From Lentzea terrae (GTDB taxonomy: Bacteria; Actinomycetota; Actinomycetes; Mycobacteriales; Pseudonocardiaceae), in NCBI RefSeq assembly GCF_003265345.1, contig NZ_QFWW01000008.1, positions 353,440 through 417,439 on the forward strand: DNA of 64,000 nt. The letters run 5' to 3'. Numbering within the stretch: the first letter of the stretch is position 1; each line of letters starts with the position of its first letter. Below are positions 25,291 through 35,196 of the stretch, piece by piece. The notes under the pieces were generated by a model. It saw nothing but the letters and a program-made list of their open reading frames with translations. It was not told where the DNA came from and made no database searches. A program made the position numbers and the translations under genes.

Positions 25291-28200
25291 TCAGGAGCAA
25301 ACGCTGCGGTACGGGGTGTCCGGGATGTTCTTGGCCCACTCGGCGTCGCTCAGCCGGTCGCCCGCGTGCTGACAGACGTGGCTGATGGCGCGGTCAGGAT
25401 CGGTTTCCCACAGGTGAACGTCACCGGCGGCTGCCGCCAGTTGCCGTCCGTCCGGGCTGAACTGGAGAGCCCACGTCGTCGTCGGTGACGCCTGCAGGAT
25501 GGCCACGGGTGCCAGGTGCCGCTCCCCGGTGACCCGCCACATCCACGTCTGGCCGGTGCCGGCACCTCCGGCGAGGACGGTGCCGTCGGGGCTGAACGTG
25601 AGCGCGTGCACGAAACCGTCGGGACCCGCGGTGGCGTCGCCGATGGGCTGGGGAGCACGAGGATTCCCCATGTCCCACATCAGCACCGTCCCGTTGGCGA
25701 TGCCCACCGCGAGCGTCCTGCCGTCCGGGCTGATCGCGAGGGAGCGGGCGTCGTCGGGGGCGACCTTGATCGGACGTCCCAGCGGTGCAGGCTCGCGGGG
25801 GTTCCGGACGTCCCACAGCGCGACGTAGCCGTTCTCGGTCACAGCCGCGAGCACGTCGTCGCTTGGACTGAAGGCGGACGCGTAGACGATCCCCGTGTCC
25901 GCGTCCAGGGTGGAGAGCGGGTGCGGGCCGGTCGTGTCCCACAAGCGGACGGTGCCGTCGTCACTGGCGCTCGCGAGCAGCCGGCCCTTGTGGCTGAACT
26001 GGACGTGTTCGAGCAGCGCCGTGTGGCCGGTGAGGCGGACGGGCTCCAGCCGGGGTGCGTCCGCCCGCGTGATGTCCCAGAGCACGACGGTGTTGCCGGA
26101 CCGAGCCGCCGCGGCGAGCACCTCGCCGTCCGGGCTCAGGGCGATGTTGCCGGTCATGCGATCGGAGTCGGGAGGTGCGGTCAGGGGAGTTCCGACCGGA
26201 ACGGCCCTGTCGCGATCCTCGAGGTCCCACAGGCGGGTGTCGATTCCGCCGTCGATGAGCAGTGGCCGGTCGGGGTGGAAGGCGAGACCGGTGATCTGCC
26301 GGCCTCGGGTGGGCAGAACCGGGCCGGGCACCAGCCATCTGCGTGCGACGCCGTCGGCGCTGTTGGTGTAGAGCGCGCGGTCGCCGTCGCGGAAGGCGAC
26401 CGCGGTGGCGGGCTCGGAATGCGGAAGATCGAGTCGTACCTGCCGGGTGGTGAGGTCCCAGAGCTGGACCCTGGCGGACGCGTTGGCGGCGGCCAGCAGT
26501 GTCCCGTCGGCGCTGAAGGTGATCGCGTTGATCCAGCCGGTCGTGCCGGTGAGCATGCCGGCCGGGACCGGGCTGGAGGGATCGGTCATGGTCCACAAAC
26601 GCACGCTGGAGTCGTTGCTGCCCGCCGCGAGCGTCTTGCCGTCCGGGCTGAACGCGACGGCGTTGACGCGGCTCGGCCCGGTCCACGGTGTGCCGAGCGG
26701 GCGCGGCTGTCGCTGGTCGCCCGTGTCCCAGACGCGGACCGCGCCGCCGGCGTCCGCCACCGCCATGACGGTGCCCCCAGGATGGAAGGCGATGGACTGC
26801 ACCGCGCCGGTTGCCCCGGTGAGCGCGGGACCGGCCGCGGCGGGGTGTTCCCGGTCGCTCACGTTCCACAGCCGGATCGTCCTGTCGCGGCCGCCCGCCG
26901 CGAGCGTCTTGCCGTCTGGGCTGAACTCAACGGAGAGGACCTCGTCGGCAGGTCCGGTGAGCGGCTGACCGAGTTGTCTGGGGTGAGCAGGGTCGGTGAC
27001 GTCCCACAGCCGCACGGTGTGGTCGGCGGAGCCGGTGGCCAGGGTGGCGCCGTCGGGGGAGAAGGCGGCGGCGTAGATCGCGTCGCCGTGGCCCGTCAGC
27101 CGGGAGTCCAGGAGCGCGGGCCGCCGCGGGTCCCGCAGGTCCCACAGCAGCACCGCGGTGTCCGACTCGTCGGCGCCGGCGGCTGCGAGAAGCGTTCCCG
27201 CCGGGTTGACCGCTGCCGCCTGCAACGCGCCACCAGGACGCACCATCCGCGTGACGGTCGGCCGTCCCGTGGCGGCGAGGAGGCTCGAGGTGGCCTCGAC
27301 GGTGGGCGCGATGCGGTAGGCCGCCACCGCCAGTTGCGCGGCCAGGGCCGGATCGCTCTCCGCCAGCCGGGTGGCGGTTCCGGCGACCTGGCGGGAGATC
27401 GCGAGGTTGCGTTCCCGTTCGGCGACCGCCTGCTGGTGGAGGGAGTAGGCGGTGGCGGCCGCGGAGAGCACGAGCAGCACGGTCAGGGCGGAGACGAGCC
27501 AGCGGAGCCGCCGCGTTCTGCGCCGGTCGAGGAGACGCTCCGCGCGGTTCGCCTGGACGCTGGCGTCGAGGAAGTCCTGCTCGAGCTGGTTGAGGTCGTC
27601 GCGGTGGTTCTGGTGGGTCACCCACTCGACCGCGGCGTCGAGTCGCACCCCTCGATACAGCGCTCCCGCGTCGCGCCCGGCGTCCTGCCAGCCCTTCGCC
27701 GACTCGGTCAGCCGCTGGTGCAGCCGCAGGCCGGACCGGTTGGCGTCGATCCACTCACGCAGCCGCGGCCAGGAGTCGAGCAGCGCCTCGTGGCTGATCT
27801 GCACCCCGTCGACGTCGGCCGTGATCAGGCGGCGGTCCACGTAGCGGCCCAGGAGCTCCCTGGTCCTCGCGGTCCTGTCGTCGCTGCCGCCGGTCAGCTC
27901 CTCGAGCGAGACCCGCCGGCGGGTGTTCGGTGTCTTGTCGCCGACGCTGACCAGCCGCAGGAACAGCTGCCGCGCCAGGTCCTGGTCCGACTCGGCGAGA
28001 CCGGTGAAGACGATCTCCGCGGTGCGGGCGACGGCGCCGTGGATCCCGCCGGTCGCCGCGTAGTCCGCGATGGACATGGTCCGGTGCCGGCCCTGTTCCC
28101 AGGTCGCGAGGAGCGCGTGCGACAGCAGCGGTAGCGAGCCCGTGTCCGTCTGGCCGTGCCGGGCCCCCGCCGGCGTGACGTCGCGCAGGAGCAGGTCGAC

Positions 28201-29169
28201 CAGCCCCGGTTCGATCTCGATTCCCGCCAGTCTGGCCGGTTCGACGATGGCCTGGCGCAGTTCGGTCTCCGTCATCGGACCGATCGTGACCTGGTTGTCC
28301 TGCAGGGCGGCGGCCAGCACGGGCCAGCGCAGCGCGTCGGGGTAGAAGTCGGCGCGCATGCCGGCGACCACGCGCAGCCCGCCTTTCCCCGGCTCGGCCA
28401 GTGAGTGCAGCGCGTCGAGGAAAGCGCCCTGTTCCGCGACGTCGGCACGGCCTGCCGTGAACACCTCCTCGAACTGGTCGACGACGACGAGCACCTGATC
28501 GGCCACAAGGCGCCGCATTCGTCGGGCCGCCTGCGCGGGCCGGTCCCGCAGTTCCCCCTCGATCACGTCCGGAGCCAGATCGGTGAGCATCGAGAGCTGG
28601 GCCGCCAACGTGGACAGCGGGCGCGCACCTGGCACGAGCGAGAGGCCCTGCCAGCGGTCGGACCGGCCGTTCCCGCACAGGGCGGGTACGACGCCGGCGC
28701 GCAGGAGCGACGACTTGCCGGAGCCGGACGGGCCGACGGCGAAGGTCATCCCCGGCGCACCGGAGGTGATCCGGTGGACCAGGGCCTCGGTCAGCCGCGA
28801 ACGCCCGAAGAACCAGTCGGCGTGTTCCGGCTGAAATGCCTCCAGCCCCCGGTACGGGGTGGGTGCGTCGAGTCGCTGATGTCCCAGCGGTCGCCGCAGC
28901 CGCAACCAGCACGCCAGCCATTCTTCGACGAGGTCTTCCTCGGTCACCCCGCACGTCGTGAGCAACCGCAGGAACAGATCCTTCTGCGACAAGGTCGGCA
29001 AATGGCGTCCGGTGCACCACCCGCTGATCGTGCCGAATGGCACGTCCACACTTCTGGCGAGATCGCGCACGGTGAAACCGGCGCTCTCCCGCACGTTCGT
29101 CAAAGCACGTCCGAATTCCCTCTTGGTTGATACGGCGTTCGGATTGGAGGGGTTCTCGGCACGGCTCAC
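25291..29169 (-). CDS. HTH-P-loop NTPase-TM-WD40 repeat protein
   Basis: A 1292-residue protein from ATG 29169. The N-terminus (residues 15-70) is an XRE-like helix-turn-helix (VRDLARSVDVPFGTISGW). Next is an nSTAND-type ATPase with Walker A AVGPSGSGKSS (residues 144-154) and Walker B-like VLVVVDQFEEVFTA. A single membrane span (LRWLVSALTVLLVLS) lies near 555-577, then about fourteen WD40 blades with recurrent FSPDGKTLA and VRLWD signatures to the C-terminus, forming two propellers. This plan is frequent in actinomycetes and is thought to sense a ligand through the propeller and signal through the STAND domain. Target unknown. Confidence 0.9.
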   Translation of the reverse strand: MSRAENPSNPNAVSTKREFGRALTNVRESAGFTVRDLARSVDVPFGTISGWCTGRHLPTLSQKDLFLRLLTTCGVTEEDLVEEWLACWLRLRRPLGHQRLDAPTPYRGLEAFQPEHADWFFGRSRLTEALVHRITSGAPGMTFAVGPSGSGKSSLLRAGVVPALCGNGRSDRWQGLSLVPGARPLSTLAAQLSMLTDLAPDVIEGELRDRPAQAARRMRRLVADQVLVVVDQFEEVFTAGRADVAEQGAFLDALHSLAEPGKGGLRVVAGMRADFYPDALRWPVLAAALQDNQVTIGPMTETELRQAIVEPARLAGIEIEPGLVDLLLRDVTPAGARHGQTDTGSLPLLSHALLATWEQGRHRTMSIADYAATGGIHGAVARTAEIVFTGLAESDQDLARQLFLRLVSVGDKTPNTRRRVSLEELTGGSDDRTARTRELLGRYVDRRLITADVDGVQISHEALLDSWPRLREWIDANRSGLRLHQRLTESAKGWQDAGRDAGALYRGVRLDAAVEWVTHQNHRDDLNQLEQDFLDASVQANRAERLLDRRRTRRLRWLVSALTVLLVLSAAATAYSLHQQAVAERERNLAISRQVAGTATRLAESDPALAAQLAVAAYRIAPTVEATSSLLAATGRPTVTRMVRPGGALQAAAVNPAGTLLAAAGADESDTAVLLWDLRDPRRPALLDSRLTGHGDAIYAAAFSPDGATLATGSADHTVRLWDVTDPAHPRQLGQPLTGPADEVLSVEFSPDGKTLAAGGRDRTIRLWNVSDREHPAAAGPALTGATGAVQSIAFHPGGTVMAVADAGGAVRVWDTGDQRQPRPLGTPWTGPSRVNAVAFSPDGKTLAAGSNDSSVRLWTMTDPSSPVPAGMLTGTTGWINAITFSADGTLLAAANASARVQLWDLTTRQVRLDLPHSEPATAVAFRDGDRALYTNSADGVARRWLVPGPVLPTRGRQITGLAFHPDRPLLIDGGIDTRLWDLEDRDRAVPVGTPLTAPPDSDRMTGNIALSPDGEVLAAAARSGNTVVLWDITRADAPRLEPVRLTGHTALLEHVQFSHKGRLLASASDDGTVRLWDTTGPHPLSTLDADTGIVYASAFSPSDDVLAAVTENGYVALWDVRNPREPAPLGRPIKVAPDDARSLAISPDGRTLAVGIANGTVLMWDMGNPRAPQPIGDATAGPDGFVHALTFSPDGTVLAGGAGTGQTWMWRVTGERHLAPVAILQASPTTTWALQFSPDGRQLAAAAGDVHLWETDPDRAISHVCQHAGDRLSDAEWAKNIPDTPYRSVCS

Positions 29170-29318
29170 CAGGCCTCCCCGCTTCCCCTGGCAAGTGCTG
29201 ACACGAGCACGAACGTCGACTGTACGGACTTGTGCGGACCTGTCAATCGACCTTCCGCCGGATCCGCGCGGGCTGCTGCACTGAGCAGCCGAGGGCCTGC
29301 AGGGGGAGGCAGGGATTC

Positions 29319-29375
29319 GCCGGCCCGCCGATCTCGACGCGATATTCCAATTCGTCGGGAAATCGGCGGGCCGGC
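29319..29375. repeat. Long inverted repeat upstream of the secreted giant gene
   Basis: Two perfect 14-base arms (29319-29332 and 29362-29375, GCCGGCCCGCCGAT and its complement) flank a 29-base, AT-richer interval holding a nested CGACG/CGTCG pair (29335-29339, 29353-29357). It lies 54 bases upstream of the 1517-residue secreted protein's ATG, between divergent genes, so it is more likely an operator or a leader structure than a terminator. Confidence 0.6.
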
Positions 29376-29428
29376 TGAGTCGACCTAATTCTTCCGCTGT
29401 CGGGCACCCTGATTAAGGAGAATTGGGA

Positions 29429-32400
29429 ATGCCGAGAAGTGTGAGTCGGGGACGGTCGCGCATTCGTTCGCGCACGGCGCTTCTGCCGAGACTTCTGCTG
29501 TACGCGGCAACGGTCGTTCTGGCTGTCACGGTGCTCTCGCCGGCGGCCGCCGTTGCCGCGCCCGTCGCTCGGGAGCAGGTGTCCCAGGGCCCTCCCGGCG
29601 AAGCCGCCTCCGACCCGTCGACGGTCGACCCCGAGCGGCGCGACGAGGTGCTCTTCCCCGGCTGGCGCTCGTCCGGTGACCTGGCGTGGACCACCGATGG
29701 CGACTCCACGGGGTTTCACCTGCTGGTCGCGGACGCGAGGTCCGGCTACACCTGGCGCACCGCGGCCACTCTGGCGGAACCGTCGATCGAGACGGACCGG
29801 TGGATCGGCAACGCGTGCCTGACCGAGTCGGGGCGGCGGGCGGTGGTGGTGTACGCGCCGCGGCACTTCACCAACCGGGCGCACCTGTTCGACCGGGGAG
29901 CGTTCGCCGCAGTGGTCGATCTGAGCTCCGGTGCGGTCACCAAGCTGGGCGTGACCGTCTCACTGGCGTACTACGACCCGGGATGCGGTCTGGGGGAGAC
30001 CGCCGTGCTGACCCAGTCCGGTGCCACCGATCTCGGCAGGACACGGCTGCACGTCGTCGACACCGCCGGCGGCGAGGTCCGGCGGGTGCACGAGATCGAG
30101 GGTGAGGTCACGTCCGCGGTCCCCGCCCGCGACGGGATCGTGGCCGCACGGGGCGGCCAGATCGTCCGCGTCGACGACGGCGGCGCGATCACGCGGCTCG
30201 TGGACACCCGTGGCACGGCGATCCGGCTGCACCCGGACGCCGGGGGCGGGATCGTCCACCTCCAGCGCGACGGTGACCAGTCAGTGGTCACGCGATTCGC
30301 CGGTGGGCGGACCCGCGAGCTCGGACGTGGGCCTCTCACGGACGTCAACCTGGTCGCGGGTACCGGGGGCCGGGTGTTCATCACCGGCAGTCCGCGGCTG
30401 GCGAAGTCCCTGCCGGCCGCCGTCGCCGGCGTCCAGGCTCCCGCCGGTGCCGAGGTGTCCACCGAGGGCGGCGTCACCGTCCAGCGCACGGCTCAGGCCA
30501 GGACGGCCGCGCTCACCTCAGGTGCCGCCGCCGACCGGACGATCTCGTTGCGGGCCACCGTGCGGGCGACCGGTGCCGCCGTGGACTTCGTCGTGAGTCC
30601 CGTTGCCCGGCCGTCCGCGAACGCGGCGCAGGGGTTGCAGGCGTCGAAGGCCGCGCCGGATCTCGCGGCGAGCGCCGAGTCGCCGTCCGATCCCGTGGAC
30701 CGCGACCGGACGTGCTCGGTCGCACGCAACGACTCGCGGATCCAGGTGTACCAACCACACTGGAGCCAGGTCGAATGGGCAGCCGAGCTCGCCGTGCAGA
30801 AGGCGCTGAACGTCGTGCGGCCGGCGAACTGGAAGCACTCGGGCGCACCGGCCGCCTGGCGACCGCAGGAGATGTTCCCGCCGATCGAGCTGGCCGGTGG
30901 CGGCCGGGTGCCCGCGCAGGTTCTGCTCGGCGTGCTGGCGCAGGAGTCCAACCTGTGGCAGGCCTCGTTCCACGTCGCGGAGGGCGTGACGGGCAACCCT
31001 CTGGTCGGCAGCTTCTACGGGGTCGAGGACGGCTGGGGCATCGACTGGAGCAAGGCCGACTGCGGGTACGGCGTCGCACAGGTCACCGACGGCATGCGCC
31101 GCACGGGCCCGGGCACGCTCGCCCCGGAAGAACAACTCGCCGTCGCGGTCGACTACGCCACCAACATCGCCGCCGGGGTGCGGATCCTGCAGGACAAGTG
31201 GAACCAGGTCCGCGCGCTCGGCGTGACCGTCAACGGCGGAGACCCGGCGAGGATCGAGAGCTGGTTCGCCGCGCTGTGGGCCTACAACAGCGGGATCAAC
31301 CCCCAGGCCAGCACCGGCAACACCACCGGATGCACACCGGGGCCCAACTGCACCGACGCGCCGGGCAACGGGCCGGGCGGCAACTACGGCCTCGGATGGT
31401 CGAACAACCCGGCGCGCCCGGACTACCCCTTCAACCGCACTCCGTTCCTGGACAAGAACAACTACGACGACGCGCGGCACCCGCAGCACTGGCCGTACCC
31501 GGAGAAGGTCATCGGCTGGGCCGCCTATCCCATCGTGAAGTACACCGGCGGCAACGGGTACGAGGCCGGCTACAAACAGGCCTGGTGGACCAGCGAGGAC
31601 TTCCGCACCAGTGCGAAGCCGCCCGTCGGCACGTTCTGCAGCACCCATTCGACTGACGGGAACCGCTGCGACCCCAACAACATCGGCACGACCACCAACC
31701 CGTGCCGGCTCACCGACTCCCACTGCTGGTGGCACGCGTCAGCCTCGTGGAAACACTGCTCGTCCAGCAGCGTGGCCTGTGGTTACGAGGCCAGGATCAC
31801 CGCGCCCGGCACAGCTGAGCCGCCTGACGCCGACGCCTCCGGCGCCTATGCCGACGAGTCGCGCAACCGCTACCGGCCCAGGTGCGCACTGGACGGCCTG
31901 CCGCAGGGAACGCTCGTCGTCGACGACGTACCGGACTCGGTGCCGTCGCTGAGAGAGGGATGCACGCGGACGTGGGCCAGCCGGGGCAGGTTCGACCTGA
32001 ACTTCGCCCGGCACACCGACGGTCTCTACCACTCCAAAGTGGACTTCCACCAGATCGGCGGCGGGTTCGGCGGCCACTTCTGGTTCACCCACACCCGCAC
32101 GGTGGATGCCAACGCGGCCAAGAACTTCGAGGTGACCGGGACCTGGACGCTCGACCGCTCGCTCGCCCAGTGGGCCCGCGTGCTCGTCCACATGCCCGAT
32201 CACGGGGCGCACACCCAGCAGGGCACCTACACGGTCAACCTCGGCAACGGGGAGACCAGGCGGCGCAGCATCCTGCAGAAGACCCAGGAACACCGCTGGG
32301 TCTCGCTCGGGGCGTTCCCGTTCGCGGGGACTCCATCGGTGTCGTTGTCCTCGATCACCGGAGAGGGCGACGGGACCCAGGACATCGCCTTCGACGCCGT

Positions 32401-33982
32401 CGCGTTCGTACCACTGCCTCGCAAACCGGCGGAGCAGATGGTCGTGCTCGGCGACTCCTACGCCTCGGGGGAGGGCGCGGGGAGCTACTACGAGGAGAGC
32501 GACGACAGCGGCACCGGCGGTTCGGCGTTCCGCAACGGCTGCCACCGTTCGAGGAACACGTGGTCGCGCCAGGCCGTGCTGCCGGACACCTCCGAGCCGG
32601 TCGGGACGAGGGCGGACCGGCTCGACGACAGCCTGGACTACCACCTGCTCGCCTGCTCCGGCGCGCAGACCGAGCACCTGCTGCCCAGCACCTCGCACAA
32701 CGCCAGATTCGAGTACGGGCGCGGCTCGCACAAGGAACTCTCCCAACTGGACCGCGGGTTCCTCGACGGCAACACCACGACCGTCGTGGTCAGCATCGGG
32801 GGCAACGACGCGCACTTCGCCGACGTCCTGAAGGCCTGCACGGTCGGCACCCCGACACCTCTGCAGAACTGCGCCGACTCCACCGCACCGAACGACTGGT
32901 TCAACGATCCACCGCCATCACCGCTGCCGCTCAGAGCGGCGCTACCGAAGATCATCAACGAGGAGGTCAAAGCCTCGGTCGACACTGTGTTGCGAGATGC
33001 GCACTCCAAGGCGCGCAACGCCCGGATCGTGGTCATGGGCTACCCGAGGTTGTTCCCACTCATCGGTGACGGCACAACTTCCCACAGGTCAACCGCGTGC
33101 AAGCTGACCACGGGCCTCAACGACGCAGAGATCGACTTCCTCAACGACATGGCCGACCTGCTCAACGACGCGTTGCACGAGACCGCCTTCACCCTGGCGA
33201 CGGAAGGCGTGCGAACGTCCTATTCGGACCCGAGAACGGAGTTCGAGCTCACCCAGGTCTGCTCGGGCGCCAGCGCTGACCCGGAGTCGATTCACCGAGT
33301 CGTCGCGGACAAGACCGAGGGCGAGGACCCCAGCGCCACGATCTCGCAGCAGTCCTTCCACCCGAAGCGATCCGCTGCGGACCGCTACGCCGCCGCATTC
33401 GTCACGACGCTGAACGCCCTCACGGACAGGGTCGGCCCGCCGGCGCCACCCGACACGCGGATCGCCGCAGCCGAGCTGCACGAGCTGCAGGGCTACTCGC
33501 CGGGAAATCCACCTGCCTACGTGCGCCGCGACTTCGGCGACTGGCGAACCGCGGTGCCCGGATGCGACACACGGGAAGTGGTGCTGCGGCGCGACAGCAC
33601 GGCCGTCCAACCCGCCACTGGTTGTCCGGTGACCGGAGGGACGTGGTTCAGCCGGTACGACCTCGTCACCGAGACCGACAGGGCCAAGGTGCCCATTGAC
33701 CACCTCGTCGCGTTGAAGGACGCGTGGATCTCGGGGGCACACGCGTGGTCGTCGGTCAAGAAACAGACCTTCGCCAACGACCTCGAACACCCGCAACTGA
33801 TCGCCGTGAGTCGCTCCAGCAACAGCCAAAAACAGGACCGCTCACCAGATCAATGGCTGCCGGACGTGTCGTACCAGTGCACCTATGCCAAGTCGTGGAT
33901 CCACGTCAAACGTGTCTACCACCTGGCCGTCACCCCAGCCGAGCACGCCGAGCTGAAACGAATTCTCACCCGAGTTTGCTGA
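29429..33982 (+). CDS. Multidomain secreted protein: propeller-like, transglycosylase-like, golvesin-like, SGNH hydrolase, HNH nuclease-like
   Basis: A 1517-residue protein from ATG 29429 with AAGGAG eight bases upstream. Residues 1-48 form a signal peptide. About 60-360 looks like a beta-propeller. About 450-720 contains LLGVLAQESNLWQAS and GYGVAQVTDGM, as in lytic transglycosylases. About 860-1000 is a golvesin C-terminal-like beta domain (WARVLVHMPDHG). Residues 1003-1330 form an SGNH/GDSL hydrolase with LGDSYASGEG near 1007, CSGAQTEHLL, VSIGGNDAHF and a late His. Residues from about 1370 to the end resemble the secreted HNH/DUF1524 nuclease (IDHLVALKDAW, then DLEHPQLIAVSRSSN). A wall-cleaving, esterase-bearing secreted protein with a nuclease end is unusual. 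The domain calls are by eye. Confidence 0.85.
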   Translation: MPRSVSRGRSRIRSRTALLPRLLLYAATVVLAVTVLSPAAAVAAPVAREQVSQGPPGEAASDPSTVDPERRDEVLFPGWRSSGDLAWTTDGDSTGFHLLVADARSGYTWRTAATLAEPSIETDRWIGNACLTESGRRAVVVYAPRHFTNRAHLFDRGAFAAVVDLSSGAVTKLGVTVSLAYYDPGCGLGETAVLTQSGATDLGRTRLHVVDTAGGEVRRVHEIEGEVTSAVPARDGIVAARGGQIVRVDDGGAITRLVDTRGTAIRLHPDAGGGIVHLQRDGDQSVVTRFAGGRTRELGRGPLTDVNLVAGTGGRVFITGSPRLAKSLPAAVAGVQAPAGAEVSTEGGVTVQRTAQARTAALTSGAAADRTISLRATVRATGAAVDFVVSPVARPSANAAQGLQASKAAPDLAASAESPSDPVDRDRTCSVARNDSRIQVYQPHWSQVEWAAELAVQKALNVVRPANWKHSGAPAAWRPQEMFPPIELAGGGRVPAQVLLGVLAQESNLWQASFHVAEGVTGNPLVGSFYGVEDGWGIDWSKADCGYGVAQVTDGMRRTGPGTLAPEEQLAVAVDYATNIAAGVRILQDKWNQVRALGVTVNGGDPARIESWFAALWAYNSGINPQASTGNTTGCTPGPNCTDAPGNGPGGNYGLGWSNNPARPDYPFNRTPFLDKNNYDDARHPQHWPYPEKVIGWAAYPIVKYTGGNGYEAGYKQAWWTSEDFRTSAKPPVGTFCSTHSTDGNRCDPNNIGTTTNPCRLTDSHCWWHASASWKHCSSSSVACGYEARITAPGTAEPPDADASGAYADESRNRYRPRCALDGLPQGTLVVDDVPDSVPSLREGCTRTWASRGRFDLNFARHTDGLYHSKVDFHQIGGGFGGHFWFTHTRTVDANAAKNFEVTGTWTLDRSLAQWARVLVHMPDHGAHTQQGTYTVNLGNGETRRRSILQKTQEHRWVSLGAFPFAGTPSVSLSSITGEGDGTQDIAFDAVAFVPLPRKPAEQMVVLGDSYASGEGAGSYYEESDDSGTGGSAFRNGCHRSRNTWSRQAVLPDTSEPVGTRADRLDDSLDYHLLACSGAQTEHLLPSTSHNARFEYGRGSHKELSQLDRGFLDGNTTTVVVSIGGNDAHFADVLKACTVGTPTPLQNCADSTAPNDWFNDPPPSPLPLRAALPKIINEEVKASVDTVLRDAHSKARNARIVVMGYPRLFPLIGDGTTSHRSTACKLTTGLNDAEIDFLNDMADLLNDALHETAFTLATEGVRTSYSDPRTEFELTQVCSGASADPESIHRVVADKTEGEDPSATISQQSFHPKRSAADRYAAAFVTTLNALTDRVGPPAPPDTRIAAAELHELQGYSPGNPPAYVRRDFGDWRTAVPGCDTREVVLRRDSTAVQPATGCPVTGGTWFSRYDLVTETDRAKVPIDHLVALKDAWISGAHAWSSVKKQTFANDLEHPQLIAVSRSSNSQKQDRSPDQWLPDVSYQCTYAKSWIHVKRVYHLAVTPAEHAELKRILTRVC

Positions 33983-33999
33983 ACCTGAAGAGAGGTGCC

Positions 34000-34482
34000 A
34001 TGAGAACCCGCAGTTTCAGAATCACATTCCTCGGTCTGGCGATGGCCGCGAGCACGGCCCTGGCCGTGCCACCTGCCGCCACCGCCGCACCAGTGGCTCC
34101 CACCGCACTGCCGACCTGCACGACCTGGTCGACACACTTCGCCGCTTACACGACCGATTACGTGGTGCACGTCCCGACGCTGGGCCGTAACACCTTCAAC
34201 AAGAGCTGCGCACTGCGCTACGGCGCCAAGAACGACGCGGTGAAGGTCTTACAACGCGCCCTGCGGTACTGCAGCGGCTACTCCCTCAGCATCGACGGGC
34301 AGTACGGGTCGAACACCCGCGGCGCCGTGCTGAACCTGCAGCAGCGGATGAACGCCTCCTACAACGCCGGACTCCAGGAGGACGGTGAATACGGGCCGGC
34401 GACCTCCGACTGGGTGAAGTTCCCGGTCTGGACCTATCCGGGCAACGTCATGACCAACGGCTGTGACCACAGTCCGTTCTAG
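34000..34482 (+). CDS. Secreted peptidoglycan-binding-like protein
   Basis: A 160-residue protein from ATG 34000, 17 bases behind the giant gene, with AGAGG upstream. Signal peptide residues 1-29 (FLGLAMAASTALAVPPAATA). The C-terminal part has the three-helix peptidoglycan-binding pattern: AVKVLQRALRYCSGYSLSID, GQYGSNTRGAVLNLQQRMNA, DGEYGPATSDW. The gap and shared strand suggest one transcript with the giant secreted protein, which it may help anchor to the wall. Confidence 0.8.
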   Translation: MRTRSFRITFLGLAMAASTALAVPPAATAAPVAPTALPTCTTWSTHFAAYTTDYVVHVPTLGRNTFNKSCALRYGAKNDAVKVLQRALRYCSGYSLSIDGQYGSNTRGAVLNLQQRMNASYNAGLQEDGEYGPATSDWVKFPVWTYPGNVMTNGCDHSPF

Positions 34483-34520
34483 TGCAGCCACCACCCTGAG
34501 GTGGCCTGGATCGCGACTTT

Positions 34521-34559
34521 CCGTGTGTGGGGCATGAGTCGGATCTGCCCCGCACACGG
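34521..34559. terminator. Hairpin between convergent peptidoglycan-binding and GNAT genes
   Basis: Arms CCGTGTGTGGGGCA (34521-34534) and TGCCCCGCACACGG (34546-34559), one G-T wobble, loop of 11 bases. It lies between two stops and probably ends both transcripts. Confidence 0.75.
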
Positions 34560-34570
34560 AGGCCCGATGC

Positions 34571-35122
34571 TCAGTGACCGGACGGCGTGACCGAGGACCA
34601 CTCGCCGAACCACTGCTCGGCACCGAACGCCTCGAACCTCTCCACCTCGGTGAACCCCAACTTCGCCGCCAGGCGCATCGCGCGGTCGTTGGCAGTCTGG
34701 GTGCAGAGCACCACCGGCTCGCCGGGAAGCGCGTCGGCGAACCAGCCGAGCGCCGCCGCGCACGCCTCGGCGGCGTACCCGCGTCCCCACGCGTTCGGCA
34801 GGAACAGGTAGCCCAGCCAGGCCTCCCCGGCATCCGGACGGACGGGACCCGGAGCGTTCGCGTCGCGCCGATCGAACGTGATCATGCCGATCATCGCTCC
34901 GTCGAGATCGACCACGAAGAAGCCAGGGCGCCGACCAGGCACCTCAGGCACCGTGCGGTCAAGCTCATCACGCGGTCGAGCGCCACCGATGTAGGTGCCC
35001 ACCTCCGGCGAGGCGAACAACTCGATGAGCGCCGCACGGTCCCGGGCCTCGGACTCGCGGAGCACGAGCCGCTCGGTCCTGATCGGGGCAGGTGGCCAGG
35101 CACCAGGTCCAAGATCGGTCAC
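34571..35122 (-). CDS. GNAT-family N-acetyltransferase
   Basis: About 183 residues from GTG 35122. Acetyl-CoA-binding motif A is LGYLFLPNAWGRGYAAEACA, and RTERLVLRESEARDRAALIE at the start is typical of RimJ/RimL-type acetyltransferases (Acetyltransf_3). It follows the NRPS operon on the same strand but lies beyond the 35197-35223 hairpin, so it is probably a separate unit. It could modify an amine or ribosomal protein; a self-resistance role is possible but not shown. Confidence 0.82.
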   Translation of the reverse strand: MTDLGPGAWPPAPIRTERLVLRESEARDRAALIELFASPEVGTYIGGARPRDELDRTVPEVPGRRPGFFVVDLDGAMIGMITFDRRDANAPGPVRPDAGEAWLGYLFLPNAWGRGYAAEACAAALGWFADALPGEPVVLCTQTANDRAMRLAAKLGFTEVERFEAFGAEQWFGEWSSVTPSGH

Positions 35123-35196
35123 GTCGGGCAAGCTATCGCACGCCCTGTGCGCGCAGAGAAGTACGTCGGTGCGGCTCCTGAGGTCCCGCTGGGGCG

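Noticed and set aside
25516..28134. Plus-strand 872-codon frame opposite the WD40 protein
   Set aside because: The opposite strand has clear repeated WD40 blades; this frame is a GC-driven shadow.
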